A stretch of DNA of 41,031 nt from Clostridia bacterium (GCA_025997215.1 BNUH01000025.1:1-41031); one strand, 5' to 3'. Positions 9,769 to 19,052 are shown, counted from the first letter of the stretch. The notes: a model not told the origin generated them from the sequence alone. Program-made: numbers and translations.

Positions 9769-10782
9769 ATGGCTGAACACGTAATCCACACGTGCGATTT
9801 GCGCAAAACATATAGGCGTTTCGAGAAGGAAGCGGGGCTTCGCGGAAGCCTCAAGTCGTTATTCAACCGTAAGTATGTTGAGAAACATGCCGTGGTTGAC
9901 TTCAACCTGGACATTGGGCGCGGCGAGTTTGTCGGACTGATTGGGCCGAACGGCGCAGGCAAGACCACGCTAGTCAAGATGCTGACGGGGATCATCGCGC
10001 CGTCCGGCGGCGAGATCGACGTGCTGGGCTTCTATCCGAACCGATTGCAGAATGAGTTAAAACGCCAGTACGCCGTCGTGATGGGGCAGAAGAGCCAGCT
10101 GTTCTTTGAGCTGACAACGGCCGACACGCTCCAGTTATTCCAGACGCTGTACGCCATACCCCAGGCCGAATACCTGCGCAACGTCGGATATTTTGTCGAA
10201 TTATTCGACGTCAAGCCGTTGCTGGATGTGCAGGTGCGAACGCTCTCACTGGGCGAGCGGATGAAGATGGAGCTGATCGTCGCGCTGCTGCACGATCCCG
10301 CCGTGTTATTCCTGGATGAGCCGACGATCGGCTTGGACGCGGCCGCCCAGCGCCAGATACGCCAATTCCTCAAGGAAGTCAACCAAACCAAGCATACGAC
10401 AATTCTATTGACTTCACACTATATGGAGGATGTGCGCAGTCTGTGTCCCCGGAGCGTCGTGATCAACGGCGGGCAGAAGCTGTATGACGGCGACACCGAG
10501 GCGTTGTTTGAAGCATATCAAACTCATAGAAAAATAACGGTTCGATTTAATAACGAAACGGACTTCACGCTGCCCACGGATGCTACGCTCCTGGAACGCG
10601 ACGCCCATCGCCTGTCATTCATGCTGCCCAAGGAACGCGCGCCCATCGTGCTGTCGGAGCTGACGCGCGGTTACTCGCTGGCCGACATCTCCATCGAGGA
10701 GGAGGATATCGGCAGCGTGGTGGAGCGCATTTACGCGGGCGAGATGCTTAAGATAGGCGAGGCAAGGGAGGCGCGGCTATGA
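9769..10782 (+). CDS. ABC-2 type exporter ATPase (NatA-like)
   Basis: 337 residues from the ATG preceded by GGAGAG at 8 nt; the open frame upstream overlaps the divergent collagen gene and is not coding. Walker A is GPNGAGKTT, the signature is LSLGERMKM, and Walker B is VLFLDEPTIGLD, followed by the H-loop (TSHYMED). The long N-terminal extension before Walker A (RRFEKEAGLRGSLKSLF) and the two following ABC-2 permeases match the three-gene family known as COG4586/COG4587/COG3694. The stop overlaps the next gene in ATGA. Substrate is unknown; such systems are usually called uncharacterised or drug/lipid exporters. Confidence 0.9.
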   Translation: MAEHVIHTCDLRKTYRRFEKEAGLRGSLKSLFNRKYVEKHAVVDFNLDIGRGEFVGLIGPNGAGKTTLVKMLTGIIAPSGGEIDVLGFYPNRLQNELKRQYAVVMGQKSQLFFELTTADTLQLFQTLYAIPQAEYLRNVGYFVELFDVKPLLDVQVRTLSLGERMKMELIVALLHDPAVLFLDEPTIGLDAAAQRQIRQFLKEVNQTKHTTILLTSHYMEDVRSLCPRSVVINGGQKLYDGDTEALFEAYQTHRKITVRFNNETDFTLPTDATLLERDAHRLSFMLPKERAPIVLSELTRGYSLADISIEEEDIGSVVERIYAGEMLKIGEAREARL

Positions 10783-11597
10783 GCGAACGAGCTGCGCCAT
10801 CCACACTCGCGCAGATGCTAGCCGTCGCGAGGATCACGTTCAAGATTCAAATTACATATCGTTTTGACGTTATAATGAACGCGGTCGCGGTGATCAGCCG
10901 CGTGCTGTTTGCGTGGATACTGTGGGGCGTGGTATTCACGAGCCGGGAGACGGTCGCGGGGTTTACGTACCCCGCCATGCTGTCGTATTATGTCGTATCC
11001 TCGTTCCTCACCTCGCTGGATCTGTCGCAGGAGGTCGGCTTTGAGATCGCGGCACGCGTGCGCGGCGGAACATTTACGAAGTTCATGGTTATACCGATCC
11101 ATCCGCAGCTGCATTTCCTGGCGTCCACGATCGGGGCCAGCGTGTATTACGCGCTGTTCACGCTGTTGGCCGCGGCGGTTTCGGCGCTGATGTTCTCGCC
11201 GTTCGGATTGGCGTTGCCAGATATTGGCGCAGCAGTATGCGCGTTGGTTATGATTCCAGCAGGGTTGACGTTCATGATCGCGTTCTACTTCATAGTGGGG
11301 ATACTCTCGCTAAAACTGCAGGATGTAGGCGCTCACATGTGGGGCAACATCGTGTCATTCTGCACCGGATCGATGATCCCGCTGACGCTGCTGCCCGGTT
11401 GGGCGCAGGATGGGTTGGCCTGGCTGCCATTCCCCTACGTCACGTATACTCCGTCGATGCTGCTGACGGGACGCTTGGACGCCGCGCAAGGTATGCGCGG
11501 TTTGATAATCATAATAATCTGGATGGTACCTGCCCTACTCATCGGACGCTTCCTCTACAACCACCTTCGCGCAAGTCACGAGGGGGTCGGGTTATGA
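10779..11597 (+). CDS. ABC-2 family permease, first subunit (COG4587-like)
   Basis: 272 residues with six predicted membrane helices and no ATP-binding motif. The N-terminal amphipathic segment and a long middle region with a conserved glycine-rich turn (CTGSMIPLTLLPGW) fit ABC-2 permeases of the three-gene exporter family. It overlaps the ATPase gene and the next permease gene by 4 bp each (ATGA), so the three proteins are made in fixed ratio and probably form one ATPase dimer with a heterodimeric channel. Confidence 0.85.
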   Translation: MSERAAPSTLAQMLAVARITFKIQITYRFDVIMNAVAVISRVLFAWILWGVVFTSRETVAGFTYPAMLSYYVVSSFLTSLDLSQEVGFEIAARVRGGTFTKFMVIPIHPQLHFLASTIGASVYYALFTLLAAAVSALMFSPFGLALPDIGAAVCALVMIPAGLTFMIAFYFIVGILSLKLQDVGAHMWGNIVSFCTGSMIPLTLLPGWAQDGLAWLPFPYVTYTPSMLLTGRLDAAQGMRGLIIIIIWMVPALLIGRFLYNHLRASHEGVGL

Positions 11598-12409
11598 ACG
11601 AGGGCAAACTCCACGGCCTACGCCGCAACCTGCGCTTCATAGCCCACCTAATCCGGCTGCATATCACCCGGACGATGATGTTTCGGTTCAGTTTCTTCGA
11701 GGCGTTCTTCGCCGACTCGATGCTGTTCATCATGCAGCTGTTGGTATTCCAGGCGATATATGGAGCGGTTGACTCGATCGGCGGCTGGTCGCGCGGGCAG
11801 ATGCTGATATTCATAGGCACGTTCTCGATGATCAACGCTTTGAACATGACGATCTACTTCTTCGGCGTGATCCAGATACCCGGGCTGATTCGCGAGGGCG
11901 GGCTGGATCTATACCTGACCAAGCCAGGCAACGCACTGCTCCGCCTGTCGTTTGAACGCGTGGATCTAGGCGGCTCGCCGCTGCTGATCCTAAGCGCGCT
12001 GATCATCGCCTACGGGGTCGGCGTATCCGGCGTGGCAGTCAGCCTGGCCACGGCCATAGGTTATACCATATTAGTGCTGTTAATGACACTATTATGGTAT
12101 GATATGGAAGTGATCCTGCGCACGCTGCCGTTCTTCTTCATATCCACGACCGCCGCCGATAGGCTCGAGGGCGAGATGCTCAACCTGAACTTCAAGACCC
12201 CCGGCATATTCTACAAAGGCGCGCTGAAGCTCCTATTCTACTTCATACTACCGTATGGCGTGATGTCCACCGTGCCGACCCAGCTTATCACGGGCGCGCT
12301 GACGCCGGGCGGGTTGATACAGGGCGTGAGTATTGTTATAATATTCACGGCGTTCGCGCTGTGGTTCTGGCGGCTGGGGCTGAAACATTATAAGAGCGCA
12401 AGCAGTTAA
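11594..12409 (+). CDS. ABC-2 family permease, second subunit (COG3694-like)
   Basis: 271 residues from the ATG overlapping the preceding stop; a much longer open frame upstream runs through the first permease in another phase and is a shadow. About six membrane helices are visible, with YLTKPGNALLRLSFERVD in the middle, typical for this permease family where the first subunit has a related RGGTFTKFMVIP segment. Probable heterodimer partner of the preceding permease. Confidence 0.83.
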   Translation: MNEGKLHGLRRNLRFIAHLIRLHITRTMMFRFSFFEAFFADSMLFIMQLLVFQAIYGAVDSIGGWSRGQMLIFIGTFSMINALNMTIYFFGVIQIPGLIREGGLDLYLTKPGNALLRLSFERVDLGGSPLLILSALIIAYGVGVSGVAVSLATAIGYTILVLLMTLLWYDMEVILRTLPFFFISTTAADRLEGEMLNLNFKTPGIFYKGALKLLFYFILPYGVMSTVPTQLITGALTPGGLIQGVSIVIIFTAFALWFWRLGLKHYKSASS

Positions 12410-12424
12410 GGGAGGATCATCATT

Positions 12425-12898
12425 ATGAACGATACCAATGGAGTGGTAAAGACCAAACTGGTAACGCAGGTGGGGTTCATCGTAAAGGACATCGAGGTGA
12501 CGAAGGCGAAATGGGCGCAATTCCTAGGCGTGACGCCGCCGCCGACCGTGGGCTGCGGGGATTACGCGGTAACGCAGACGACATTCAATGGCCAGCCCGC
12601 GCCGGAAGCCACCGCAAAGCTGTGCTTCTTCGACGTTGGACCCGGTCTGCAGCTGGAGTTGATCGAGCCGAACGAAGCGCCATCCACCTGGCGCAACTAC
12701 CTGAACGAGCACGGCGAAGGCCCGCACCACCTGGCCTTCGCGGTCAAGGGCATGAAGGACGCCGTCGCAGCGTGCGAGGCCTTCGGCGGCAAGCTGGAAC
12801 AGGCCGGGGAGTACGGCAGCGGCGACGGCCGTTACGCCTACGTCAACATGAATGATTCACTCAAGGTGCTGGTCGAATTGCTGGAGAGCGATAAGTAA
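12425..12898 (+). CDS. VOC-superfamily (glyoxalase/bleomycin-resistance fold) protein
   Basis: 157 residues with two beta-alpha-beta-beta-beta modules: TQVGFIVKDIEVTKAKWAQF begins the first and HHLAFAVKGMKDAVAACEAF the second. The metal-ligand pattern of methylmalonyl-CoA epimerase would be His, Gln/Glu, His, Glu; here the first position reads Gln in place of His, the later HH and two Glu (LQLELIEP and VLVELLE) are present. Thus it may be a lyase or isomerase with altered metal site. It starts 15 bp after the ABC-2 permease with its own GGAGG and may be cotranscribed. Confidence 0.75.
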   Translation: MNDTNGVVKTKLVTQVGFIVKDIEVTKAKWAQFLGVTPPPTVGCGDYAVTQTTFNGQPAPEATAKLCFFDVGPGLQLELIEPNEAPSTWRNYLNEHGEGPHHLAFAVKGMKDAVAACEAFGGKLEQAGEYGSGDGRYAYVNMNDSLKVLVELLESDK

Positions 12899-12913
12899 CG
12901 CGCAACGGAGAGC

Positions 12914-12943
12914 AAACCCCAACGTATTCGAGCGTTGGGGTTT
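12914..12943 (+). terminator. Rho-independent terminator after the VOC gene
   Basis: Stem AAACCCCAACG and CGTTGGGGTTT around an 8-nt loop, followed by a T-rich run; it begins 16 bp after the stop codon. Confidence 0.85.
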
Positions 12944-13122
12944 CATTTTGATTTTCACTTTTATAATTATCTTTATTTTCTCACCGCATTCTCATTATAC
13001 TATTTCCATTCTCCCAAGCGGAACGAGGCGCTGCGGAGTATACTAATCATGTCGGGACAAACGAATAACCGATCGAAAATATCGTTGATCACAATAACGT
13101 TGATTAAGGAAGGATGGTACGC

Positions 13123-13746
13123 ATGATGGATATCAGCCATGAGACCAAGGAGACATTGGATAAGGTCGAATACCTCCGCTCGAAGGCGGACATCAGCTAT
13201 GAGGAAGCGCTCTCCATGCTCGAACGCTTCGACGGCGATCTCACGCGCGTGTTGATTGAATTGGAGCGCGCGAACCGCATCCGCCCTGCCGCGCCGCAGT
13301 TCGCGAATTGCGGGCCCGCTTTCCGGCAGTATGCGCCGCACTCGCGCGTTGGCTTCGGCACCGACCAGGCCCTGCCGCCGCGCAGACACCGCAACCATTT
13401 TGAAAGGGTGGTTAAGATGCTGTTTCACAACAACCTCCAGGTTACCCGCGACGGGGATATGATCATGAACCTGCCCGTGATATGCTATATCGTGCTGCTG
13501 TTATTCGCGCCGCACATTACGATCATCGGCGTGGTGCTGATTCTGCTGTTCGGCTGCCACATTGGGATGAAGCGGATGCCGCGCAGCTTCAGCCAGCAGG
13601 ACGTGGCGGATTTTGCCAGCCATGCCGTGGAGAACGTGCATAGCACCATAAACAATATATCGGAGAACATTCGCAAGGGATTTGACAATACGGATCGGCA
13701 CGACGATAATAATTCCGGCGAGGGCGGGGAGTTTACGGTGGATTAG
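13123..13746 (+). CDS. UBA-like domain membrane protein (DUF4342-like)
   Basis: 207 residues from the ATG that lies 8 nt after AAGGAAGG; two other nearby ATGs in frame cannot be excluded. The N-terminal 45 residues (DKVEYLRSKADISYEEALSM...) form the three-helix UBA-like motif typical of DUF4342 proteins, which also has an acidic end (GDLTRVLIELE). A central basic linker is followed by two hydrophobic helices around 115-145 (ICYIVLLLFAP, IIGVVLILLFG) and a polar acidic tail. It precedes a two-component system by 30 bp and may be part of the same unit. Function is not known for the family. Confidence 0.7.
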   Translation: MMDISHETKETLDKVEYLRSKADISYEEALSMLERFDGDLTRVLIELERANRIRPAAPQFANCGPAFRQYAPHSRVGFGTDQALPPRRHRNHFERVVKMLFHNNLQVTRDGDMIMNLPVICYIVLLLFAPHITIIGVVLILLFGCHIGMKRMPRSFSQQDVADFASHAVENVHSTINNISENIRKGFDNTDRHDDNNSGEGGEFTVD

Positions 13747-13776
13747 AATTGGCTTTGATTCAATGCGGAGGTTCGT

Positions 13777-14484
13777 ATGCCTAAAGTATTGGTCGTCGAG
13801 GACGAGGCGAAGATTGCAAGGTTCTTGGAATTAGAGTTAACCCATGAAGGTTATCAAGTTAAGGCGGTGGGCGACGGCCGGATGGGTTTGACCCAGGCCA
13901 CGGATTGGAAGCCGGACATCATGATACTGGACCTGATGCTGCCAGGACTGTCGGGCATCGAAGTGTGCCGCAGGATTCGACAGCAGGAGAAGGGTTCACG
14001 GCTGCCGATCCTCATGCTCACCGCCAAAGACGACATATCCGACAAGGTGATGGGGTTGGATATGGGCGCAGATGATTATATGACGAAACCCTTTGCCATT
14101 GAAGAAGTATTGGCGCGGCTGCGGGTTATGACCGCACGCAAGGAACGCGGCAAGACCGCCTCCGAGGAGACGCTGGCCAGCGGCGGCCTCACTTTGACCC
14201 CTCGAAGCCATGAGGCCACGCTGGACGGCCAGCCGCTGACGCTGACTAAGAAGGAATACGACCTGCTGTTGTGTCTGATGCGCCACGCGGACGAGGCGCT
14301 GACGCGCGACTTCCTGCTGGAAAATGTGTGGGGATATTCCTATGATGGGGATAACAACGTCGTGGATGTGTACGTGCGGTACTTGAGGAACAAGATCGAT
14401 TCTGTAAGCGGCGATCGGTATATCCACACTATCCGCGGGGTGGGGTATATGTTCAGGTTTGAGCGGGATACCTCATTGGGATGA
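13777..14484 (+). CDS. OmpR-family response regulator
   Basis: 235 residues. Receiver domain 1-120 has the acidic pair (EDEAK), the phosphoacceptor Asp in ILDLMLPG near 52, Thr in MLTAKDD and Lys in MTKPF. The C-terminal winged-helix DNA-binding domain (about 135-232) has the LTKKEYDLL and YVRYLRNKID segments typical of OmpR/PhoB. It is followed after 3 bp by its histidine kinase. A GGAGG ribosome site is present. The signal and targets cannot be told from the sequence. Confidence 0.95.
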   Translation: MPKVLVVEDEAKIARFLELELTHEGYQVKAVGDGRMGLTQATDWKPDIMILDLMLPGLSGIEVCRRIRQQEKGSRLPILMLTAKDDISDKVMGLDMGADDYMTKPFAIEEVLARLRVMTARKERGKTASEETLASGGLTLTPRSHEATLDGQPLTLTKKEYDLLLCLMRHADEALTRDFLLENVWGYSYDGDNNVVDVYVRYLRNKIDSVSGDRYIHTIRGVGYMFRFERDTSLG

Positions 14485-14487
14485 AGT

Positions 14488-16116
14488 GTGGAGCATCGGT
14501 GGTGTAATGAAGTGAGCAAGAGTATCGACGCGGCGCGGGATAATCCGTCAAAACGATCAGTGCGATCCGGGCATTCTAGCCGGAAGGCTTATAAAGCTGC
14601 CCAGAAAGCCGCGCGCAAAGAGTCGAAACGGCATCGGAATCCAGCGGCGGTTACGCCTCCGGAGGAATGGATCGATCCGATCAGGCCGCCGGACGGCGCT
14701 AAACCCACGCCGGAGATGGTATTCAACGGCGTCAGCGCGCATGTTCACAATGTAACGGCGCGGGTTGCGGGTTCGTTCCGATTCTCGATAAAGCTGCGCA
14801 TCGCGATGGGGCATATCGCGCTGCTGATGGGCCGGATGTTCCTGGCCGCGACGCTGATAACCATCGTCGTCGGCTGGATGTATTGGCCGACATATTACGG
14901 CGGGTTTACGGCGGCGCGCCAGGCCATCGAGCGGTATGATATGGATGCGGTGGGTTCATATTCGCCATATGTTCAGGTGGAATATCGGGAAGATGGCGTT
15001 GATGCCGAGGATTCTGCAGCACAACCGCTGGTTACGATAGAGGGCTGGAGCCTTGAGAGTTATCCGGCGGCGGTAAGGGGAAATGGGATTGGACGCTTAG
15101 CGCTGCCGAATTTGAGCGTGGCCTATACCCAGGATGGGTTTCGGATAGTGATGGATATCGGCCAGGCGGTCGCGGCGCTGATATGGTGCGGATTCGCGCT
15201 GGCGGTGTACTGGTTGGTGGCGGCGCTGGCGGTGCTCCGCGACGGTCAGGGCATCAGCGCGCGGCTGCTCGCGCCGATCACACATATAGCCAATACCGCA
15301 GAACAGTTATCAGAGCAGAATCTATCTATGCGCATAAACGTTGCTGGCACTCAAAACGAATTGCGGAATCTGGCGATGATGGTCAACGGCATGCTGGACC
15401 GGATCGAATCGGCGTATAACCGTCAGAAACAGTTCGTGTCGGATGCGTCGCATGAGTTGAGGACGCCGATCGCGGTGCTGCAGGGTTACGCAGACCTGCT
15501 CGCGCGATGGGGCAAGGACGCGCCGGACGTGCGCGACGAGGCGATCACGGCGATCCAATCCGAAACGCGCTCGATGAAGGAGCTGGTCGAAAACCTGCTG
15601 TACATCGCGCGCCATGACAAGGGTACGCTGAAGCTGAACCCGGAGCCATTCTCCCCGGTGGAGCTGATCCAGGAGACCGTCCGAGAAACGTCGCTGATCG
15701 CCAGGGATCACCACATCGAGACGGGCGGGCTGGAGGATTGCGTGCTGGTGGCGGATCGCGCGGCGATCAAGCAGGCACTGCGTATATTCGTCGATAACGC
15801 GGTGAAGTACACGCCAAAGGGAGGATATGTGTCGCTGTCGTGCCACGTGACGGAACATACCGAACGCTCGGGGAAACCGGTCTGTTCGATTACGGTGCGG
15901 GATACGGGGATGGGCATCAGCAAACAGGATTTGCCGCGCATATTCGACAGATTCTATCGCGCGGATCCTGCGCGGAATAACCAGGCCACCAGCGGCCACG
16001 GGCTGGGGCTGTCGATCGCCAGGATCATCGTGCAACAGCACGGCGGGCAGTTACACGTGAAGTCGAAGCCCGGCGAGGGTTCGGCGTTCACGTTATCGTT
16101 GCCGCTGCGGGGGTGA
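14488..16116 (+). CDS. Membrane sensor histidine kinase
   Basis: 542 residues if the GTG at 14488 is used; a GTG at 14512 with GGTGGTG upstream is an alternative. A highly basic cytoplasmic N-terminus of about 100 residues (many Lys/Arg) is unusual. Two membrane helices (about 110-130 and 217-240) enclose a short extracellular loop. Then HAMP, HisKA with the phosphoacceptor in SDASHELRTP, and HATPase with N box DNAVKY, G1 DTGMGIS and G2 GHGLGLSIA. It pairs with the OmpR regulator just upstream. A hairpin terminator shared with the convergent operon follows. Confidence 0.93.
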   Translation: MEHRWCNEVSKSIDAARDNPSKRSVRSGHSSRKAYKAAQKAARKESKRHRNPAAVTPPEEWIDPIRPPDGAKPTPEMVFNGVSAHVHNVTARVAGSFRFSIKLRIAMGHIALLMGRMFLAATLITIVVGWMYWPTYYGGFTAARQAIERYDMDAVGSYSPYVQVEYREDGVDAEDSAAQPLVTIEGWSLESYPAAVRGNGIGRLALPNLSVAYTQDGFRIVMDIGQAVAALIWCGFALAVYWLVAALAVLRDGQGISARLLAPITHIANTAEQLSEQNLSMRINVAGTQNELRNLAMMVNGMLDRIESAYNRQKQFVSDASHELRTPIAVLQGYADLLARWGKDAPDVRDEAITAIQSETRSMKELVENLLYIARHDKGTLKLNPEPFSPVELIQETVRETSLIARDHHIETGGLEDCVLVADRAAIKQALRIFVDNAVKYTPKGGYVSLSCHVTEHTERSGKPVCSITVRDTGMGISKQDLPRIFDRFYRADPARNNQATSGHGLGLSIARIIVQQHGGQLHVKSKPGEGSAFTLSLPLRG

Positions 16117-16126
16117 AGCTGGGAAC

Positions 16127-16160
16127 GCAAACCCCACCGCCCGCAGCCAGTGGGGTTTGC
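16127..16160. terminator. Bidirectional terminator after the histidine kinase
   Basis: Stem GCAAACCCCAC/GTGGGGTTTGC around a 12-nt loop, lying between convergent genes. Its left side with preceding bases (16119-16146) resembles the flank of the repeat at 27776-27803 (23 of 28 positions by eye), so it may derive from that repeat family. Confidence 0.8.
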
Positions 16161-16172
16161 TTTCCGTAATTA

Positions 16173-17021
16173 TCAATGGTTCTTGATGAACTGAACTGCC
16201 GCCGCGATATCCACCGCAGGATCGGCGCCGACCTCGCGTTCGATCGTGAAGTAGCCCGCGTAACCGATGGCGTCCAGCGCGGCGAACCATCCCGGCAGAT
16301 CCACCTCGCCCTCGCCCAGCGGCGTCTCGGCGAAGCACTCCTCCATCCGCAGATCCTCAATGCCGCCATCCGCGAAGAATCCGTATACCTTTTCCGGCCC
16401 GACGAATTTGAGGAGCTTGCCGTCCTTGGTATGCGTATGGTAAATCCTGCCAGCCAGCAGCGCCACGCCCGGTACCGGATCGATGCCGCAGACCATCCGC
16501 AGGTTAGCCGGATCGTAATTCACGCCAACGGAATCGGGCAGACCATCCAGGAAACGCTTTAGCGTCTCGGGCGGTTCCGGCCCTGTCTCGATCGCGACGC
16601 GGCAGGCTTCGGCCTTCGCCAGCTCGCCCAGTTTGCCCATGGCATCCTGCATAATATTGAAGCGCGGGTTCGATTCATCCTGCGGCACTACTCCAATATG
16701 ACTGGTCAACACGTCGCCGCCCAGTTCGCGCGTTAAGGCGAACATACGACCTGTCTCCGGCACTTTCCACTCGTTGTCGTTCGGCAGCGCGAATCCGTGC
16801 CCGCCTAAATCGCCGCACATCGCCGACAGCGCCAGTCCGTTATCCGACAATATCCGCCGTATCTCTTGGCGGTATGCGGGCGTCCAGCGTTCCAGCACCG
16901 CGCCCCTTTGCCCGACGTTCAACTGCACGCCGTCCGCGCCCAACTGCGCGGCCTTCTTGATACCGTCGCGGATGTCGACGCGGAAACAGTCGGCCATTAT
17001 CCCTATCTTACGCTTGCTCAT
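16173..17021 (-). CDS. Sugar phosphate isomerase/epimerase-like TIM barrel
   Basis: 282 residues. The pattern of an AP-endonuclease-2-type barrel is seen: GIMADCFRVDIRDGIKKAAQ at the N-terminus, VLTSHIG and VAIETGPEP in the middle with metal-binding Glu, VGVNYDPANL, IYHTHTKDG, and GEGEVDLPGWFAAL near the C-terminus with the final Glu in TIEREVGAD. These motifs hold the usual divalent metal. Such proteins act in inositol, tagaturonate or similar sugar routes. Third gene of a VanW-RidA-TIM unit on the minus strand, spaced 19 bp from RidA, with GAGGT upstream. Exact substrate unknown. Confidence 0.8.
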   Translation of the reverse strand: MSKRKIGIMADCFRVDIRDGIKKAAQLGADGVQLNVGQRGAVLERWTPAYRQEIRRILSDNGLALSAMCGDLGGHGFALPNDNEWKVPETGRMFALTRELGGDVLTSHIGVVPQDESNPRFNIMQDAMGKLGELAKAEACRVAIETGPEPPETLKRFLDGLPDSVGVNYDPANLRMVCGIDPVPGVALLAGRIYHTHTKDGKLLKFVGPEKVYGFFADGGIEDLRMEECFAETPLGEGEVDLPGWFAALDAIGYAGYFTIEREVGADPAVDIAAAVQFIKNH

Positions 17022-17040
17022 TTTGGTTATACCTCACAGA

Positions 17041-17457
17041 TTATAAGTCAAACGATGTCGGCACTGTGGGTTTTACTAGTGTAACGTCAACCTCGACCTT
17101 CGCGCCCATGGGCAGCGCGGCCACGGCCACGCACGTGCGCGCGGGATAATCCGGCCCGAAGGCTTGCTTGTACAGCGCGTTGACTGCGGCGAAGTCGTTC
17201 ATGTCGGTCAGGTACAGAACGACCTTGGCCGCGTCGCCGATTGTAAAGCCTAATTCGCCGACGACGAGCTGCAGGTTTGTGAACGCCTGTGCCGCCTGTC
17301 CCTCGACGCCGCCATCGGCCAGTTTGCCCGTCTCTGGAACCAATCCGAGCATGCCGGAGCAGTAAACGGTGTCGCCCGCCACGACCGCGGTGCAGTACGG
17401 CCCGACGGCTTTGGGGCCTTTCTCCGTGAAAAAATGTTTGAGTTGATTGCCAGCCAT
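17041..17457 (-). CDS. ridA: RidA-family reactive enamine/imine deaminase
   Basis: 138 residues. RidA hydrolyses 2-aminoacrylate-type enamines formed by PLP enzymes, protecting those enzymes. The family pattern is intact: KAVGPYCTAVVAGDTVYCSG at the start, and the imine-binding Arg within YPARTCVAVAALPMGAKVEV, ending in VDVTLVK. A trimer would be expected. Start preceded by AAGGAG. It sits between the VanW-like gene and the TIM-barrel gene in one orientation; why these are together is not obvious. Confidence 0.9.
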   Translation of the reverse strand: MAGNQLKHFFTEKGPKAVGPYCTAVVAGDTVYCSGMLGLVPETGKLADGGVEGQAAQAFTNLQLVVGELGFTIGDAAKVVLYLTDMNDFAAVNALYKQAFGPDYPARTCVAVAALPMGAKVEVDVTLVKPTVPTSFDL

Positions 17458-17482
17458 AATGGTATCTCCTTTGTAGTTATTA

Positions 17483-18967
17483 TTAATTACGTGGCGTCAC
17501 GCCGACGTAGATGGTCGGCGGCTGCGCCTTATACGTATCCTGCGTGATGAAATCCCGCGCGATCTCCTTGCCGTTCAACTGTGTGATCCTGAACGTATTC
17601 GCCACATATCCTACCGCACCTTTGGAAGTCTGCTTGGATTGGTTGGTGTATGTGACGTATTCGCCCTTCTTGTCGGGCACCATTTTCGGCTCGGGGACGG
17701 GAATCTTTTCGACAATCTCAGACACGAATGTGTACGTATAGCCTTGCGAATTTGGATGACCGAATATCTCGAATACGCAGTGATCCACCTTGTTGATCTT
17801 TTCCACATGCGCGGATATGGTTATGTTCCTGTCTGTATTATTCTTGAATACGAAGTCTGTGCCGCGATCCGCGACCGTCGCGTCCCTGCCTGGGTCCAGA
17901 TAAGCCACAGGCAGCGCGTGCGCCGTCCTGTCGACGACCTCCAATCCCGCCTCGATGACAGCGTTATATAATGTTGATGAAACTTGGCATATCCCGCCGC
18001 CCACGCCCATCACGTACTGGCCGTACTGGATTTCCAACGCTTCCATATAACCATTCTCGGGCGTACGCTTGCCGGCGATGTCGTTGAATGACACCGTTTG
18101 GCCGGGCTTTACCACCAGCCCGTTGAACCGTTCACAACCCAGGGCGACGTTGGCGTTGCGTTCAGCGGTGCTGGTCGTTGCGATGCGCGTCGCGGCACGT
18201 GACAACCGCGCGCTGTCGTTGGTCAGGTCGGCCTTAGTGATGGCGGCCTGAACGACATCCGGATTTAGCGTGAACGATCCTACGTCCAGCTTGTTGATCC
18301 GCGCCAGCAGCTCATCCCGAATGGCATCCGTATTCAGGCTAAGCCCGGTCTGCTCCTCGATGTAGCGATAGGGAGGGGTGCGGTTGGGATCCGGTTCGCG
18401 CGCCGCGTCCACCGGATCGATGTCGATGCTGGCTTTCACCTGGCTTAGCAGGGCGTCCAGGCTGAATTCATTATAGTAGAATGTTGTGTATCCATTATAA
18501 GGATTAGTCCGCAAGTCCCATATGTTCAGCAGCCGATCATATAGCGAACCTGTACGCCCTTGCAGGTATGCCTGGTTGACCTGTTCCGCCGCGTCCACCT
18601 GCATCTCTAGCGATTGGGGCGTCAGCGTCCACGATTCGATGCCCGCGTAATTCAGCGTCAGCGACCACTGATTCAGGCGTTGTTGGGCGCGGGTGTTTAT
18701 CAATGTATACGCGTCCTGCGCGGTCATGCCCGCCAGCGCGGTGCCGTCCACATAGACACCCTCGAAAAAACTATCGCTGAATGGCTGCAGCGCACGGTTC
18801 ACCACGAACCCTGCCAGGAAGCATACAGCCATAGCAGCTGCCAAGAACCATATCACAAACTTTCGCACGGGATGCCGTCGGCCGCGCTTCACACGACGGC
18901 GCGGTTCCAGCGCGGTTGGATACGATCTCACATACGTGTCGGAATAGTCCCGGCGAGCTGCCGCCAT
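17483..18967 (-). CDS. VanW-family cell-envelope protein
   Basis: 494 residues. A basic N-terminal cytoplasmic region (RRRVKRGRRH) is followed by one membrane helix (FVIWFLAAAMAVCFLAGF), so the bulk is extracytoplasmic. Two repeats with the pattern of PG_binding_4 (GxxxxGMTxxDAYTLI near 90 and later) precede a VanW domain: GQTVSFND, GGGICQVSSTLYNAVIEAGL and AHALPVAYLDPGRDATV near residues 285-370. VanW was named from vancomycin-resistance clusters but its role is not settled; a link to peptidoglycan is inferred. Start at AAGGAG plus ATG; promoter visible upstream. Confidence 0.9.
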   Translation of the reverse strand: MAAARRDYSDTYVRSYPTALEPRRRVKRGRRHPVRKFVIWFLAAAMAVCFLAGFVVNRALQPFSDSFFEGVYVDGTALAGMTAQDAYTLINTRAQQRLNQWSLTLNYAGIESWTLTPQSLEMQVDAAEQVNQAYLQGRTGSLYDRLLNIWDLRTNPYNGYTTFYYNEFSLDALLSQVKASIDIDPVDAAREPDPNRTPPYRYIEEQTGLSLNTDAIRDELLARINKLDVGSFTLNPDVVQAAITKADLTNDSARLSRAATRIATTSTAERNANVALGCERFNGLVVKPGQTVSFNDIAGKRTPENGYMEALEIQYGQYVMGVGGGICQVSSTLYNAVIEAGLEVVDRTAHALPVAYLDPGRDATVADRGTDFVFKNNTDRNITISAHVEKINKVDHCVFEIFGHPNSQGYTYTFVSEIVEKIPVPEPKMVPDKKGEYVTYTNQSKQTSKGAVGYVANTFRITQLNGKEIARDFITQDTYKAQPPTIYVGVTPRN

Positions 18968-19023
18968 ACGCGCTCCTTATTTTATCAGAATGAACCAGGT
19001 CGAATCGGATTCAATACGCATAT

Positions 19024-19052
19024 ATTGTACCATGCGCGGGGTGTGTACGCAA
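19024..19052 (-). promoter_or_regulatory. Sigma-A-type promoter for the VanW-RidA-TIM operon
   Basis: On the minus strand TTGCGT and TACAAT are 17 nt apart, upstream of the VanW-like start with AAGGAG near it. Confidence 0.6.

Noticed and set aside
12425..12898. Methylmalonyl-CoA epimerase
   Set aside because: The first metal-binding His is replaced by Gln and no mutase gene is near; only the VOC fold is supported.
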